DNA from: Saprospirales bacterium
GTDB lineage: Bacteria > Bacteroidota > Bacteroidia > Chitinophagales > Saprospiraceae
DNA length: 58,249 nucleotides
Direction: 5' to 3'
Assembly (NCBI GenBank): GCA_002698985.1
Contig: PAAY01000026.1
Coordinates: forward strand, 1-58,249
Both the position numbers and the translations under genes were made by a program. The notes beneath the pieces were generated by a model, which saw only the letters and a program-made list of their open reading frames with translations, had not been told where the DNA came from and made no database searches. Positions 17,586-26,785 of the stretch are shown one piece after another (position 1 is the first letter of the stretch; each line of letters begins with the position of its first letter).

Positions 17586-18170
17586 ATGCCCATCGAAATC
17601 ACAGAAGTCTTTTACCCACGCACCCGCCAGGAGTGGCGGCAGTGGCTGCAGGAGCACCACAAAACCAAAAGTGAAATCTGGTTGCGTCGCTTCCGCAAAG
17701 CCACGGGCAAGCCCTGCATCAGCTACGACGACATGGTAGAGGAGTGCCTGTGTTTCGGCTGGATCGACGGGGTGGTGAAGAAGTATTGCGACGAAAGCAG
17801 CGTGCAGCGCATCACACCCCGCCGCAAAAAGACCTTCCTCTCTGAGCTCAACCGCCAGCGTGTGTGGAAGCTCCAAAAGCTGGGCCTGATGACAGCCGCC
17901 GGCCTGGAGCCCATTGCCGACCTGCTAGGCAGTCCTGACGACCCGTGGGAAATTCCGGAATGGATAGAGGCGCAGCTTAAAGCCGACCCCGTGGTTTGGG
18001 AAAACTTCAATGCCTTCCCCTACTTTTACCGGCGGCTGAAAATCGGCTGGATCGCAGAAATCCGCAGCGACAGCCGCCGCGATGTGGCCCAGAAGCGCTT
18101 GGACTACCTCATCAAAATGACCCGCCAGGGCAAGATGTACGGCACTATACCACTGACGGATGACTTCTGA
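17586..18170 (+). CDS. YdeI/OmpD-associated family protein
   Basis: This 194-residue protein matches the YdeI family by the N-terminal block RQEWRQWLQEHHKTKSEIWL, the core CISYDDMVEECLCFGWIDG, and ITPRRKKTFLSELNRQRVWK. Family members are small cytoplasmic proteins linked to stress or bacteriocin tolerance, but no reaction is established. I chose the ATG at 17586, after an A-rich leader; the frame is open further upstream but that part overlaps the GMC gene. It may be co-transcribed with the GMC oxidoreductase. Confidence 0.88.
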   Translation: MPIEITEVFYPRTRQEWRQWLQEHHKTKSEIWLRRFRKATGKPCISYDDMVEECLCFGWIDGVVKKYCDESSVQRITPRRKKTFLSELNRQRVWKLQKLGLMTAAGLEPIADLLGSPDDPWEIPEWIEAQLKADPVVWENFNAFPYFYRRLKIGWIAEIRSDSRRDVAQKRLDYLIKMTRQGKMYGTIPLTDDF

Positions 18171-18229
18171 TGTACACCGGCTAGCAAGCCACCCCGGCTA
18201 GCGTGCTGCATAAGCACAATCCTCACAGC

Positions 18230-19504
18230 ATGAATCCTATTTCTTTTTTCCAAAAGCTCGCTTTGTGCATTCTGCTGGCCACGCCGACTGCCCTGTCGGC
18301 GCAAACCATTCTCACCTTGGAGGAGGCCTACCGCCTGGCGCCGGAAAACAGCGCCATTGCCGGCAACGAGGTGCTGCTCGAAACGGCTTCCGAATTGCGC
18401 AGCGAAAACATCAACACCTCCAAAATGCCCAGCCTCGACCTGAAAGGACGCGCCAGCTGGCAAAACGAGGTCTTCGGCCTGCCGGTGGATTTTCCGGGGG
18501 TGGACTTTTCGGTGCCGCACACCAATGTGCAACTGAGCCTGGAAGCCGGTTACCTGCTCTACGACGGCGGCCTGCGCGAAGCCCGGCTGGCACTTGAGCG
18601 CTCCCGCCTGGAAGTGGACCGCCAGCAGCTCCAGACGGAATTGTATGCCCTTCGGGAAAAAGTCGAGAAAGCCTATTTCGGTGCCCTGCTCATACAGGAA
18701 CAACAAAAACTGGTGGAGCTGACCCGCAAGGACATCGCCGCCAAAGCCGAGCAGCTGGAGTCCGCCGTCCGCAACGGCGTGGCCCTCGAAAGCGACCTGA
18801 AAAAGCTCCAGGTGGAGCTGCTCAAAATAGACGCTACCCTCGAAGCCCTCGAAAGCGACCGCCGCGCCGCCCTGGCCGTATTGGCCAGCCTGACGGGGCT
18901 GGAACAAGGGGAGACGCCAACTCTGCAACTGCCCGTTTTTGAGGAAAACCTGGAGGCTGAGTGGCGCCGGCCCGAGCTGGCCCTGTTCGACCTGCAACAG
19001 CAGCAGCTCCACGCCGCCAACGACCTCACCGCCGCAGGCCGCCGGCCAAAGCTGAGCCTCTTTGCCCAGACAGGCCTGGGCTACCCCGACCCGCTCAATT
19101 TTTTCGACGACGAGGTGAGCCCCTTTTTCATCGGCGGGCTTCAGTTTTCATGGAAAATATGGGACTGGGGCCAGGCCGACCGAGAATACCAGGAGCGCTC
19201 GGTGCAGATGCTGCTGCTGCGCAACCGCCGCAAGGCCTTCGAGCAGGGGCTGGAGCACCAGCGAGGCCGTTTTGCTGAAGAAATAAATAAGTGGAAAGCG
19301 CAAATGGCGGCAGCAGAAAAAATTGCCCAGATGGAAGCCGATATTCTCAAACAGGTATCCGCCCAACTGGACAACGGTACCGCCACTGCCACCGACTACC
19401 TGCTGCAATCGAACGCCGAACTGAAGGCGCGCCTGAACATGGAACTGTACCGCATCCAATTGGCGCAAACCCTGGCGGCCTGGCATACTTGGGCGGGGGA
19501 GTGA
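18230..19504 (+). CDS. TolC-family outer-membrane efflux protein
   Basis: This 424-residue protein has a signal peptide (MNPISFFQKLALCILLATPT, cleaved near ALSAQ) and two long helical repeats typical of OEP/TolC subunits, including LEEAYRLAPENSAIAGNE and repeated blocks rich in LE, RSRLEVDRQQLQTELYALRE. A trimer would form the outer-membrane duct of a tripartite exporter. The ATG at 18230 is preferred over a GTG at 18203 because it places the signal peptide at the N-terminus. The adaptor gene follows within 22 bases, and the ABC ATPases and permeases lie 4-8 kb downstream. Confidence 0.9.
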   Translation: MNPISFFQKLALCILLATPTALSAQTILTLEEAYRLAPENSAIAGNEVLLETASELRSENINTSKMPSLDLKGRASWQNEVFGLPVDFPGVDFSVPHTNVQLSLEAGYLLYDGGLREARLALERSRLEVDRQQLQTELYALREKVEKAYFGALLIQEQQKLVELTRKDIAAKAEQLESAVRNGVALESDLKKLQVELLKIDATLEALESDRRAALAVLASLTGLEQGETPTLQLPVFEENLEAEWRRPELALFDLQQQQLHAANDLTAAGRRPKLSLFAQTGLGYPDPLNFFDDEVSPFFIGGLQFSWKIWDWGQADREYQERSVQMLLLRNRRKAFEQGLEHQRGRFAEEINKWKAQMAAAEKIAQMEADILKQVSAQLDNGTATATDYLLQSNAELKARLNMELYRIQLAQTLAAWHTWAGE

Positions 19505-19526
19505 ACAATGAAAAAAACTAACAACG

Positions 19527-20426
19527 ATGCAAATAGATAAGCGCTTGATTTTGTTTGTGCCAGCCTTGCTTTGGATGGGTTGCAAAAACGAAGCACCCCC
19601 CGCCGACGCCAACGGTCATTTCGAAGCCACGGAAGTCACCGTCTCCGCCGAGGTGGGAGGCCGGCTGCTCATGCTGAAAGCCGAGGAGGGCCAAACCATC
19701 CAGGCCAATGAGTGGGTGGCCCAGGTGGATACCACCTTGCTGCACCTGCAGAAAAAAGCCCTCGAGGCCACTTTGCACGCCATCGGCAAAAAGACCCAGG
19801 ATCCCAATCCGCAAATAGCGGTGCTGGAAGAACAGAAGCGGAATGTCCTTCGGGAAATAGCGCGCTTCGAAAAGCTGGTGGCTGAAAAAGCCGCCCTGCC
19901 CAAACAACTCGACGACCTGCGCGGCCAGCTCGACGTGGTGGAAGCCCAGATCGCCGCCGCCCGCCGCCAGGCCGGCAACGTCAACACCGGCATCCTCAGC
20001 GAGCGGGAGCCCATTCAAGCGCAGATACAACTCCTCGACGAGCAAATCCGTCGCTGTGCCGTGTACAACCCCATCACTGGGGTGGTGCTGGCAAAACTGG
20101 CCGAGCCTTCGGAAATGGTGGCGCCGGGCAGCCCCCTCTACCGCATCGCCCGGCTGGACACCCTCGAGCTGCGGGCCTATGTCAGCGGCAGCCAGCTGCC
20201 CGCCCTCAAAATGGGCCGGCAGGTGCAGGTGCAAATCGACACCCCCGATGGCAGCCTTCGGAAAGTGCCCGGCCGCGTGAGCTGGATCTCACAAAAGGCC
20301 GAGTTCACACCCAAAACCATCCAGACCCGCGAGGAGCGCGTCAATCTCGTCTATGCCTTCAAGGTGCGCGTGCCCAACGACGGCAGCCTCAAAATCGGCA
20401 TGCCGGGGGAAGTGGTGTGGGAGTAG
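19527..20426 (+). CDS. HlyD-type membrane-fusion adaptor, probable lipoprotein
   Basis: This 299-residue periplasmic adaptor links the TolC duct to an inner-membrane ABC exporter. The N-terminus MQIDKRLILFVPALLWMGCK ends in a lipobox-like MGC, so it is probably lipid-anchored. Next come the biotinyl/lipoyl half (VSAEVGGRLLMLKAEEGQTI), a helical hairpin (about residues 75-165), the second lipoyl half (NPITGVVLAKLAEPSEMVAPGS) and a beta-barrel. It resembles E. coli YbhG. Spacing to the TolC gene shows an operon. A convergent FG-GAP gene separates it from the transporter genes it should serve. Confidence 0.9.
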   Translation: MQIDKRLILFVPALLWMGCKNEAPPADANGHFEATEVTVSAEVGGRLLMLKAEEGQTIQANEWVAQVDTTLLHLQKKALEATLHAIGKKTQDPNPQIAVLEEQKRNVLREIARFEKLVAEKAALPKQLDDLRGQLDVVEAQIAAARRQAGNVNTGILSEREPIQAQIQLLDEQIRRCAVYNPITGVVLAKLAEPSEMVAPGSPLYRIARLDTLELRAYVSGSQLPALKMGRQVQVQIDTPDGSLRKVPGRVSWISQKAEFTPKTIQTREERVNLVYAFKVRVPNDGSLKIGMPGEVVWE

Positions 20427-20438
20427 GGGAGGGGTATG

Positions 20439-21914
20439 TCATTGGATGACCACCGTGGTTTGCACTTCTTTTTCAGGAGTTTTTAAGAGCAGAAAATAAA
20501 GGCCTGTTGTTTTTTCTTTGACATTCACTGAAATGATGTTAATACCTATCACTGAAAATGTTTGCATGTCGAAAACCTGCCTTCCTGTGCTGTCATAGAG
20601 CCTGATTTCAATCGGTTCAAATTTTACGGAAGTAAACATTACATTTAGAAAATCATTGCCCGCAGGATTTGGAAATACGGAAATGGAGGAATTGAATCTA
20701 ACTATTTCAGTTGCATTCACCGGAAAGGAATCTGCCTGATTAAAATACAATTCAGAAACCAGGGTTGGAGGTTGACCTGGCTCTTTTGTTCGACCTGTAA
20801 TTAGTAAATCCACATCATCGTCTCCGTCCACATCTGCAAATGCGACAGAAGAGTAGTCAACTTTTGCCAAAGCGACCTCGGGCGTTTCATCAAACACACC
20901 CTGGCCGTTGTTGAGGAACAATTTTGTCAATGCCTGTCCTGTGAAGTTCCTGCCTGTAATAAGCAAGTCTGGAGCTTCATCCTGGTCCACATCTTCAAAA
21001 AGTACAGATCCGTCAACTATGCCTTCAAAAGAGTTTTTTGCGTCTTCAAAAAAATGGCCGGTGCCATCATTGAGGTAAATGGATGCCTTGTAATGAATCT
21101 CTAAAATTTCACGGAATTCCCCGGTGATAAATAAATCCGGGTCTGAGTCACCATCCACGTCGGCAAAGTCGAAACTTGATCTTCCAAGGGGTTTGATAGT
21201 GGTGCCCAATTCAGTAAAATTACCCAGTCCGTCATTAAGGTAAAGATGTACGACAGGCTTTAAAGAATCATTGAGTCCTGATATAAAAACATCCTGATCC
21301 GAGTCTCCATCCACATCAACAAACTTGGCAGTTCCTTCAACTATACCTGTAAAAGGAGTACCAGGTACTTCGGTAAAAGATCCTGTGCCGTCGTTTTTAT
21401 ATAGCGTTGCGGAAACTCCCCAACTGATGTTACCTGTGATGAGCACATCCTGGTCTTGATCTCCATCCATATCTGCAAAAGCAATAGAACTGTAATAGAC
21501 AGCTTTAAATGGAGTGTCTGTTACTTCTGAGAAATTTCCTGTTCCGTCATTGATGTACAGTCGGGAAATAGTTTTCTCCTGTGAGTTACATTCCTCGCAC
21601 CAGCCTGTGATCATTAGGTCAACATCATTGTCATTGTCCACATCCGCAAAAGCTACATCTCCCCTTTTGACTATTTTCAATGAAGCACTGGCAAAGGGGG
21701 TATAATTACCTTGACCATCATTAACGAATAGCATATGAACAACCTGTCCGTCGCCGGTGATGAGCACGTCCTGGTCATTGTCTCCATCGATATCAGCAAA
21801 AGCAATACTCCCATTCCACACACCAGGAAACGGAACCTGAGAGGCCTCCGTGAAAATTTGGGCTGAGAGCGATCCCGAAATCAAGAATAGCGAAACAAGT
21901 ATAAAGGGTCTCAT
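20439..21914 (-). CDS. FG-GAP/VCBS repeat protein with T9SS sorting domain
   Basis: This 491-residue secreted protein starts at the ATG at 21914 (signal peptide MRPFILVSLFLISGSLSAQ). Seven calcium-loop repeats follow the pattern FADxDGDxDxDLLITG, spaced about 55 residues, as in FG-GAP beta-propellers. One repeat (FEDVDQDEAPDLLITG) has weakened calcium ligands. A T9SS sorting domain (SVFPNPAGNDFLNV to the end) closes the protein. It should be displayed or released at the surface, perhaps for adhesion. It lies on the minus strand inside the exporter gene set and is divergent from the regulator gene, sharing a 160-base intergenic region. Confidence 0.9.
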   Translation of the reverse strand: MRPFILVSLFLISGSLSAQIFTEASQVPFPGVWNGSIAFADIDGDNDQDVLITGDGQVVHMLFVNDGQGNYTPFASASLKIVKRGDVAFADVDNDNDVDLMITGWCEECNSQEKTISRLYINDGTGNFSEVTDTPFKAVYYSSIAFADMDGDQDQDVLITGNISWGVSATLYKNDGTGSFTEVPGTPFTGIVEGTAKFVDVDGDSDQDVFISGLNDSLKPVVHLYLNDGLGNFTELGTTIKPLGRSSFDFADVDGDSDPDLFITGEFREILEIHYKASIYLNDGTGHFFEDAKNSFEGIVDGSVLFEDVDQDEAPDLLITGRNFTGQALTKLFLNNGQGVFDETPEVALAKVDYSSVAFADVDGDDDVDLLITGRTKEPGQPPTLVSELYFNQADSFPVNATEIVRFNSSISVFPNPAGNDFLNVMFTSVKFEPIEIRLYDSTGRQVFDMQTFSVIGINIISVNVKEKTTGLYFLLLKTPEKEVQTTVVIQ

Positions 21915-22076
21915 TGGAGCATGTTTTTTAGATGATGTGTATTGTGCAAACATCTAAACGCTATTGCAATATTTACGGCAATATCCAACCAGCTATTTTC
22001 TAAATTTTACAACGCTTGGTTTGTAAGTTTACCATTCGTAAACAATCCCGTTCTCCGGCTCCGAAAAAGCGATCAA
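21915..22076. promoter_or_regulatory. Shared promoter region of FG-GAP gene and exporter regulator
   Basis: The two divergent genes must both start from here. Near 22020-22045 the words TTTGTAAGTTTACC and ATTCGTAAAC form an imperfect inverted pair, a possible operator for the adjacent regulator. No clear -33/-7 pair stands out. Confidence 0.35.
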
Positions 22077-23090
22077 ATGAACACCTCCCTCCAGCAAGCC
22101 ATTTTCGACCACATCCGCCGGCAGGTGCCGCCGGAGCAGAAGCTGGCGGATGTGCTGAGCGGTCTGCTCCACCTGCAAAAGGGTGCGGTGTACAAGCGGC
22201 TCAGCGGTGCCACGCCACTGACGCTGGAGGAGTTGGCCATCCTGGCGGAGCATTTCACCTTGCCGGTGCACGAGCTGTTTTATCCGGACAAGCCCATGTT
22301 CATGGCTGAGTTCTCGGCAGCGGCAGCACCGGTATCGGTAATGGAATACCTGCGCCTGCTCGAGGCCGACCTGTCGCCACTGGCCGGCGACCCCTCGGCG
22401 AGGGTGTGGCACGTGACGGTGGGCCTGCCCGATTTTTACTACTACTATTTCGAGGAATTGACCCTGTTTCAGGTCTTCACCTGGGAGCGCATGGTGTGGC
22501 GCAACCCGGCCTGGCAACATCGGCGCTTTTCACTCGATGTTCCGGAAAAGAAAGAAATAATGACCCTGGCGACCCGCCTGGCCCATTTTTTCTCCCGGCT
22601 GCCGGTAGTGGAAATATGGAATGAATACGTACTCGACAATTTGTTTCAGCAAATACTGTACGTGGCTCAATCCCGGCTTTACGAGGAAAAGGAAGATATC
22701 CGCCGCCTGATGGCTGCTGCCGCCAGGCTGGTGGATCACCTGGAGCAGATGGCCTTCCACAACCGGCGGTTCGTACCGGAAGGCAGCCCGTCGGACAATG
22801 ACCCGGCGTGGTCGCTGTACTTCAACGAAACCATGAAAAACAACATCTTTTTCCTAGTTGAAAGCAGCAGGGGTGCTGCGGTCTATGCAACGCTCGACAA
22901 TCCCAATTTTTTCAAAACCACCGACGCCGGTGTCGTGGAGCACATCCGCGGCGTATTCGAGCGACTCATCGCACAGGCCGTACCCGTAGGCGGTGCCGAC
23001 AGCCGCTACCACCACGCCTATTTTGAAAAGTTGAAAAACAGACTGTCGTTTTTCGAAGAACAAGTGATGCGCGTGATGGAGGGAGGGTGA
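22077..23090 (+). CDS. Helix-turn-helix transcriptional regulator of the exporter set
   Basis: This 337-residue protein starts at the ATG at 22077. Residues 1-65 look like a lambda-repressor-type helix-turn-helix (KLADVLSGLLHLQKGAVYKRLSGATPLTLEELAILAEHF). The rest is alpha-helical, rich in aromatic residues (DFYYYYFEELTLF), and not recognised, perhaps a ligand-sensing or oligomerisation domain. It sits where other YbhGFSR-like loci carry a TetR-family regulator, just before the first ATPase gene, so control of this exporter is the natural guess. Its stop is followed by a purine-rich GAGGAGGTGA tract. Confidence 0.7.
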   Translation: MNTSLQQAIFDHIRRQVPPEQKLADVLSGLLHLQKGAVYKRLSGATPLTLEELAILAEHFTLPVHELFYPDKPMFMAEFSAAAAPVSVMEYLRLLEADLSPLAGDPSARVWHVTVGLPDFYYYYFEELTLFQVFTWERMVWRNPAWQHRRFSLDVPEKKEIMTLATRLAHFFSRLPVVEIWNEYVLDNLFQQILYVAQSRLYEEKEDIRRLMAAAARLVDHLEQMAFHNRRFVPEGSPSDNDPAWSLYFNETMKNNIFFLVESSRGAAVYATLDNPNFFKTTDAGVVEHIRGVFERLIAQAVPVGGADSRYHHAYFEKLKNRLSFFEEQVMRVMEGG

Positions 23091-23181
23091 GAGGAGGTGA
23101 CTGTGGGATGGTGAGACTTTGTGAGGGGAGATTTGGAAGAGCCACTTATTTGGCCATATTTGTTGCACAATTGCTCAAATA

Positions 23182-24099
23182 ATGCCTGCAACTATTTCGA
23201 TAAACACCGTCACCAAAACCTTCCCCCAAGCCGGCAAGCCGCCGGTGCAGGCCCTGGACGGCGTGAGCCTGGAAGTGGGGGAGGGGGAGCTCTTCGGCCT
23301 CATTGGCCCGGATGGTGCGGGCAAAACCACCCTTTTCCGAATACTGGCCACGCTGCTGGTGCCAGATGCCGGAGAAGTGCGGGTGCTGGGTTTTGATCCC
23401 GTGGACGAGTACGCCGAAGTGCGCCGCCGCATCGGCTACATGCCCGGGCGCTTCTCACTGTACCAGGACCTGACGGTGCGCGAAAACCTCGAATTTTTTG
23501 CCTCCATCTTCGGCACCACCATCGAGGCCAATTACCACCTCATCAAAGACATTTACTCGCAACTGGAGCCCTTCGCCCGGCGCCGGGCCGGGCAACTATC
23601 CGGCGGCATGAAGCAAAAACTGGCGCTGAGCTGCGCCCTCATCCACAAACCGGAATTGCTGCTGCTCGACGAGCCCACCACCGGCGTGGACGCCGTCAGC
23701 CGCCGAGAGTTCTGGGAAATGCTGGCCCGCCTCAAGGCCGAAGGCATCACCATTTTCGTCAGCACGCCCTACATGGACGAAGCCAACCGCTGCGACCGCA
23801 TCGCCCTCATCCAGAAGGGCCGCATCCTGTCTGTGGACAGTCCGCAGGGGCTGACGGCCAAATACGAGGCGCCGCTTTATGCCGTGAAGGCCGTCGACCA
23901 GTACCGCCTGTTGCAGGATTTGCGCAGCTACGAGCAGACCGTTTCAGTTTTTCCCTTCGGTGAAAACCTGCACCTGCGCACGCGGGACAGGGTGGGGGAG
24001 GAGGCTGTCGCCGAGTGGTTGCGCCAGCGAAACCACGAAAAAGTAGAGGTGAAAATTCTGCAACCCACCGTGGAAGATGTGTTCATGGCGCTGCAGTGA
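23182..24099 (+). CDS. ABC transporter ATPase, first half of a split YbhF-like pair
   Basis: This 305-residue ATPase energises export. Walker A is GPDGAGKTT, the signature is LSGGMKQK, Walker B is LLLLDEPTTGVD, and the H-loop region is replaced by STPYMDEANRCDR, which is usual for this branch. It corresponds to the N-terminal half of E. coli YbhF, which fuses two ATPases. Here the second ATPase is a separate gene, and a minus-strand Uma2 gene lies between. The start ATG at 23182 follows the regulator gene. Confidence 0.92.
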   Translation: MPATISINTVTKTFPQAGKPPVQALDGVSLEVGEGELFGLIGPDGAGKTTLFRILATLLVPDAGEVRVLGFDPVDEYAEVRRRIGYMPGRFSLYQDLTVRENLEFFASIFGTTIEANYHLIKDIYSQLEPFARRRAGQLSGGMKQKLALSCALIHKPELLLLDEPTTGVDAVSRREFWEMLARLKAEGITIFVSTPYMDEANRCDRIALIQKGRILSVDSPQGLTAKYEAPLYAVKAVDQYRLLQDLRSYEQTVSVFPFGENLHLRTRDRVGEEAVAEWLRQRNHEKVEVKILQPTVEDVFMALQ

Positions 24100-24115
24100 A
24101 AGAGAGGTGGTGGAT

Positions 24116-24802
24116 TTATTCTTCGATAATTTCCGACAACTTCAGCTCGAACCCGGGCAGCACGTCCTCGCCGGAGAGGGTGGCGTCGAAATTTTTGAAA
24201 AACAGGGGCTCGCGGCCGGGCTTGTAGCTCCAGGCCTTTTTTTCGACGGGATCGATGAGCCAGGCCAGGCGTACGCCGTTTGCCAGCCAGGCTTCGGTCA
24301 TTTTACGCTGGAGCGCTTCGAGCTCGTCGGAGGGGCTGCGCACCTCGATGACGAAGTCGGGCACGATGGCGGCGAATTGCTCACGTTCCTCAGGGGGTAG
24401 TTTGTTGTGTTTTTCGTTGGAAATCCAGGCTGCATCGGGCATTCGTTTTTGCCCATCGGGAAGGACGAAAAGGGTGGAAGGGCTGAAGGTTTTGCCCAAT
24501 TTGGTTTTGCGATTCCAGATAATGAGGTCGCCTAGAATTTCAGCTTCAAAGTTTCCGGAGTTGTAGGATACAGGTGACATGACGTTGATGTTTCCATATT
24601 GGTCTTGCTCGATGCGGGCATCGGGGTTGTTGCGGCAGAGCTCGAAAAACTCCTCATCCAACATGGGCGGGCGGGCACCTTTGAGCACCTGATCGCCCAC
24701 GATGATATCGATCGTTTTTTGTGCCGTGCTTTTTTTCTTCTTCAAAATGGTGCTTTCCATGCCGGTGGTTTTATTTTCACCAAATTTATCAAACATTGCC
24801 AA
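24116..24802 (-). CDS. Uma2 family (DUF820) restriction-like nuclease protein, antisense in the operon
   Basis: This protein of up to 228 residues belongs to the Uma2 family, which has a PD-(D/E)XK nuclease fold. The core motifs PDAAW, VPDFVIEVRSPSD and a following helix with LEALQRKMTEAWLANGVRLAWLID are intact. Family members are numerous in cyanobacteria and Bacteroidota and often mobile; their role is not settled. The start may be at 24802 or, more likely, at the Met at 24760 (MESTILKKKKS). It lies opposite to and between the two ABC ATPase genes, so it must be read against the exporter transcript. Confidence 0.85.
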   Translation of the reverse strand: MAMFDKFGENKTTGMESTILKKKKSTAQKTIDIIVGDQVLKGARPPMLDEEFFELCRNNPDARIEQDQYGNINVMSPVSYNSGNFEAEILGDLIIWNRKTKLGKTFSPSTLFVLPDGQKRMPDAAWISNEKHNKLPPEEREQFAAIVPDFVIEVRSPSDELEALQRKMTEAWLANGVRLAWLIDPVEKKAWSYKPGREPLFFKNFDATLSGEDVLPGFELKLSEIIEE

Positions 24803-24828
24803 AAGTTTAATTCACAGTCAGTTCATTT

Positions 24829-25572
24829 ATGCCTGCACCCATCATCACAGCCCGCAACCTGACCCGAAAATTTGGCGACTTCACCGCCGTGGATGCCATC
24901 AGCTTCGAGGTGATGGAGGGGGAGATATTCGGTTTCCTGGGTGCCAACGGTGCCGGCAAGTCCACCGCCATCCGCATGCTGACGGGGCTGCTGAGGCCCA
25001 GTGCCGGCGAGGCCAGGGTGGCCGGCTACGATGTTTACACCCAACCCAACGACATCAAGCGCAACATCGGCTACATGGCCCAGCGCTTCGCCCTTTACGA
25101 CGACCTGACGGTGCGCGAAAACATCCGCTTCTTTGGCGGTATCTACGGCTTGCGCCGAAAGGCGCTACGGAAAAAAACCAAAGTAGTGCTGGAGGAACTC
25201 GACTTGACCGGGGTTGCCGATTCCCTGGTAGGCTCCTTGCCCCTGGGCTGGAAACAGCGCCTTGCCTTCAGTGTGGCCACCCTCCACGACCCGCCCATCG
25301 TCTTCCTCGATGAACCCACCGGCGGGGTGGACCCCGTAACCCGCCGGCATTTCTGGGAAATGATCTACCACGCCGCCCGGGTGCAAAAACGCACCGTCTT
25401 CGTCACCACGCATTACATGGATGAGGCCGAATATTGCGACCGGGTCAGCATCATGGTGGATGGGCGCATTGAAGCCCTGGACACCCCCGGCAAGCTGAAA
25501 ACAACCTTCAACGCAGCCAACATGGACGAAGTATTTCTGAAACTGGCGCGCAAAAATCAAAGCACCGCATGA
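24829..25572 (+). CDS. ABC transporter ATPase, second half of a split YbhF-like pair
   Basis: This 247-residue ATPase has Walker A GANGAGKST and Walker B IVFLDEPTGGVD. The signature is degenerate, LPLGWKQRL in place of LSGG, as in the second half of YbhF-type proteins, so the pair likely has one canonical and one altered ATP site. Its stop overlaps the next permease start by 4 bases (ATGA type), showing tight coupling. The promoter must lie in the Uma2 gene region or upstream of it. Confidence 0.92.
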   Translation: MPAPIITARNLTRKFGDFTAVDAISFEVMEGEIFGFLGANGAGKSTAIRMLTGLLRPSAGEARVAGYDVYTQPNDIKRNIGYMAQRFALYDDLTVRENIRFFGGIYGLRRKALRKKTKVVLEELDLTGVADSLVGSLPLGWKQRLAFSVATLHDPPIVFLDEPTGGVDPVTRRHFWEMIYHAARVQKRTVFVTTHYMDEAEYCDRVSIMVDGRIEALDTPGKLKTTFNAANMDEVFLKLARKNQSTA

Positions 25573-26678
25573 ACCGTTTTTGGGCCTTTGTCAAAAAAGA
25601 GTTCTGGCACATCTTGCGCGACCGGCGCACGCTGCTGGTGCTGCTCGGCATGCCCGTGGCGCAGGTGCTCATTTTCGGTTATGCAGTGACAAATGAGTTC
25701 CGCAATGCCAACATCGCCGTGCTGGACCAGGCACACGACGACCTCAGCACCGAGCTGATCTACAAGCTGACTGCTTCGGGCCACCTCCGGCTGGCCACTT
25801 CCGTTAAAGACGAAAAAGACATCCATGCCGCCTTCAAAGCCGGCACCATCAAATTGGCCGTGGTCATTCCGCCTCGCTTCGCAACTAATTTGCAGCGCGA
25901 AGGCCGCAGCACCGTGCAGCTCCTGGCCGACGGCAGCGAACCCAACTATGCCTCCACCCTGGTGGCCTACGCCAACCAGATGATCGCCGATTTCCAGCGG
26001 GAGCGCCTGGCAGTTGCCGGAGGTTTTCTTCCTTCGGTAAACGTGAGCACGCGCATGCTCTACAACCCCGAGTTGCGCAGCGCCTACCTCTTCGTGCCGG
26101 GGGTGATGGCGCTGGTGCTCATGCTCATTTCTGCCATGATGACCTCGCTGACCATTGCAAGGGAAAAAGAACTGGGCACGATGGAGCTGCTGCTGGTGTC
26201 ACCATTGCATCCATTGCTCATTGTGGTGGGCAAAGTAACTCCTTATGTGTTGTTGGCTTTTCTGGACGGGGTGCTCATTCTGACGGTAGGGGTCTTGGTT
26301 TTCGGTGTGCCGATACAGGGCAGTCTGTTGCTGTTGCTGGCCATGAGTGTGCTCTATGTGCTGGCGGCCCTGTCGTTGGGTATCCTCATCTCCACCCGGG
26401 CCAAGACCCAGCAGGCAGCCATGATGGGCTCGCTCGTCAGCCTGATGCTACCCACGGTGCTGCTGTCGGATTTTATCTTCCCGCTGGCCAGCATGCCGCT
26501 GCCCTTGCAGGTGCTGGGCAATGTCATCCCGGCCCGCTGGTTTATCGCCATTTTGCGCGATGTGATGCTCAAAGGAGTGGGCTGGGGCTACGTTTGGCAG
26601 GAGGCCGCCATCCTGGGCGGGATGTCGCTGGTTTTTCTCGTGGCAGCCATGAAGAATTTCAAGGTGCGGCTGGAGTGA
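25569..26678 (+). CDS. ABC-2 type permease (YbhS/YbhR-like), first
   Basis: This 369-residue inner-membrane protein has one N-terminal membrane helix after the amphipathic start FVKKEFWHILRDRRT, a large periplasmic domain (about residues 45-170), then about five helices from LFVPGVMALVLMLISAMM to the C-terminus. The REKELGTMELLLVSP motif is the ABC-2 signature. It should pair with the second permease encoded at 27257 and the two ATPases to form an exporter with the HlyD and TolC partners. The start overlaps the upstream ATPase stop. Confidence 0.92.
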   Translation: MNRFWAFVKKEFWHILRDRRTLLVLLGMPVAQVLIFGYAVTNEFRNANIAVLDQAHDDLSTELIYKLTASGHLRLATSVKDEKDIHAAFKAGTIKLAVVIPPRFATNLQREGRSTVQLLADGSEPNYASTLVAYANQMIADFQRERLAVAGGFLPSVNVSTRMLYNPELRSAYLFVPGVMALVLMLISAMMTSLTIAREKELGTMELLLVSPLHPLLIVVGKVTPYVLLAFLDGVLILTVGVLVFGVPIQGSLLLLLAMSVLYVLAALSLGILISTRAKTQQAAMMGSLVSLMLPTVLLSDFIFPLASMPLPLQVLGNVIPARWFIAILRDVMLKGVGWGYVWQEAAILGGMSLVFLVAAMKNFKVRLE

Positions 26679-26689
26679 GTGGATGAGGA

Positions 26690-26760
26690 ATCGAGGAGTT
26701 GAAGAACTGAGTTTGAAAGATGAACTGTGTTTATAATCCTTCATAATCCTCAGCGAAGCT
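26690..26760. repeat. Purine-rich post-stop tract turning to TAATCC words
   Basis: GGATGAGGAATCGAGGAG and GAAGAACTGAG follow the permease stop, then TAATCCTTCATAATCCTCAG precedes the VOC gene. This is the same purine-then-pyrimidine arrangement seen at other gene borders in the window. Confidence 0.55.
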
Positions 26761-26785
26761 GAAATAATCACTATAAACGAAAAAA

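Noticed and set aside
24116-24802. Uma2 gene as part of a defence island
   Set aside because: No restriction, Abi, CRISPR or toxin-antitoxin genes lie nearby; the neighbours form an exporter.
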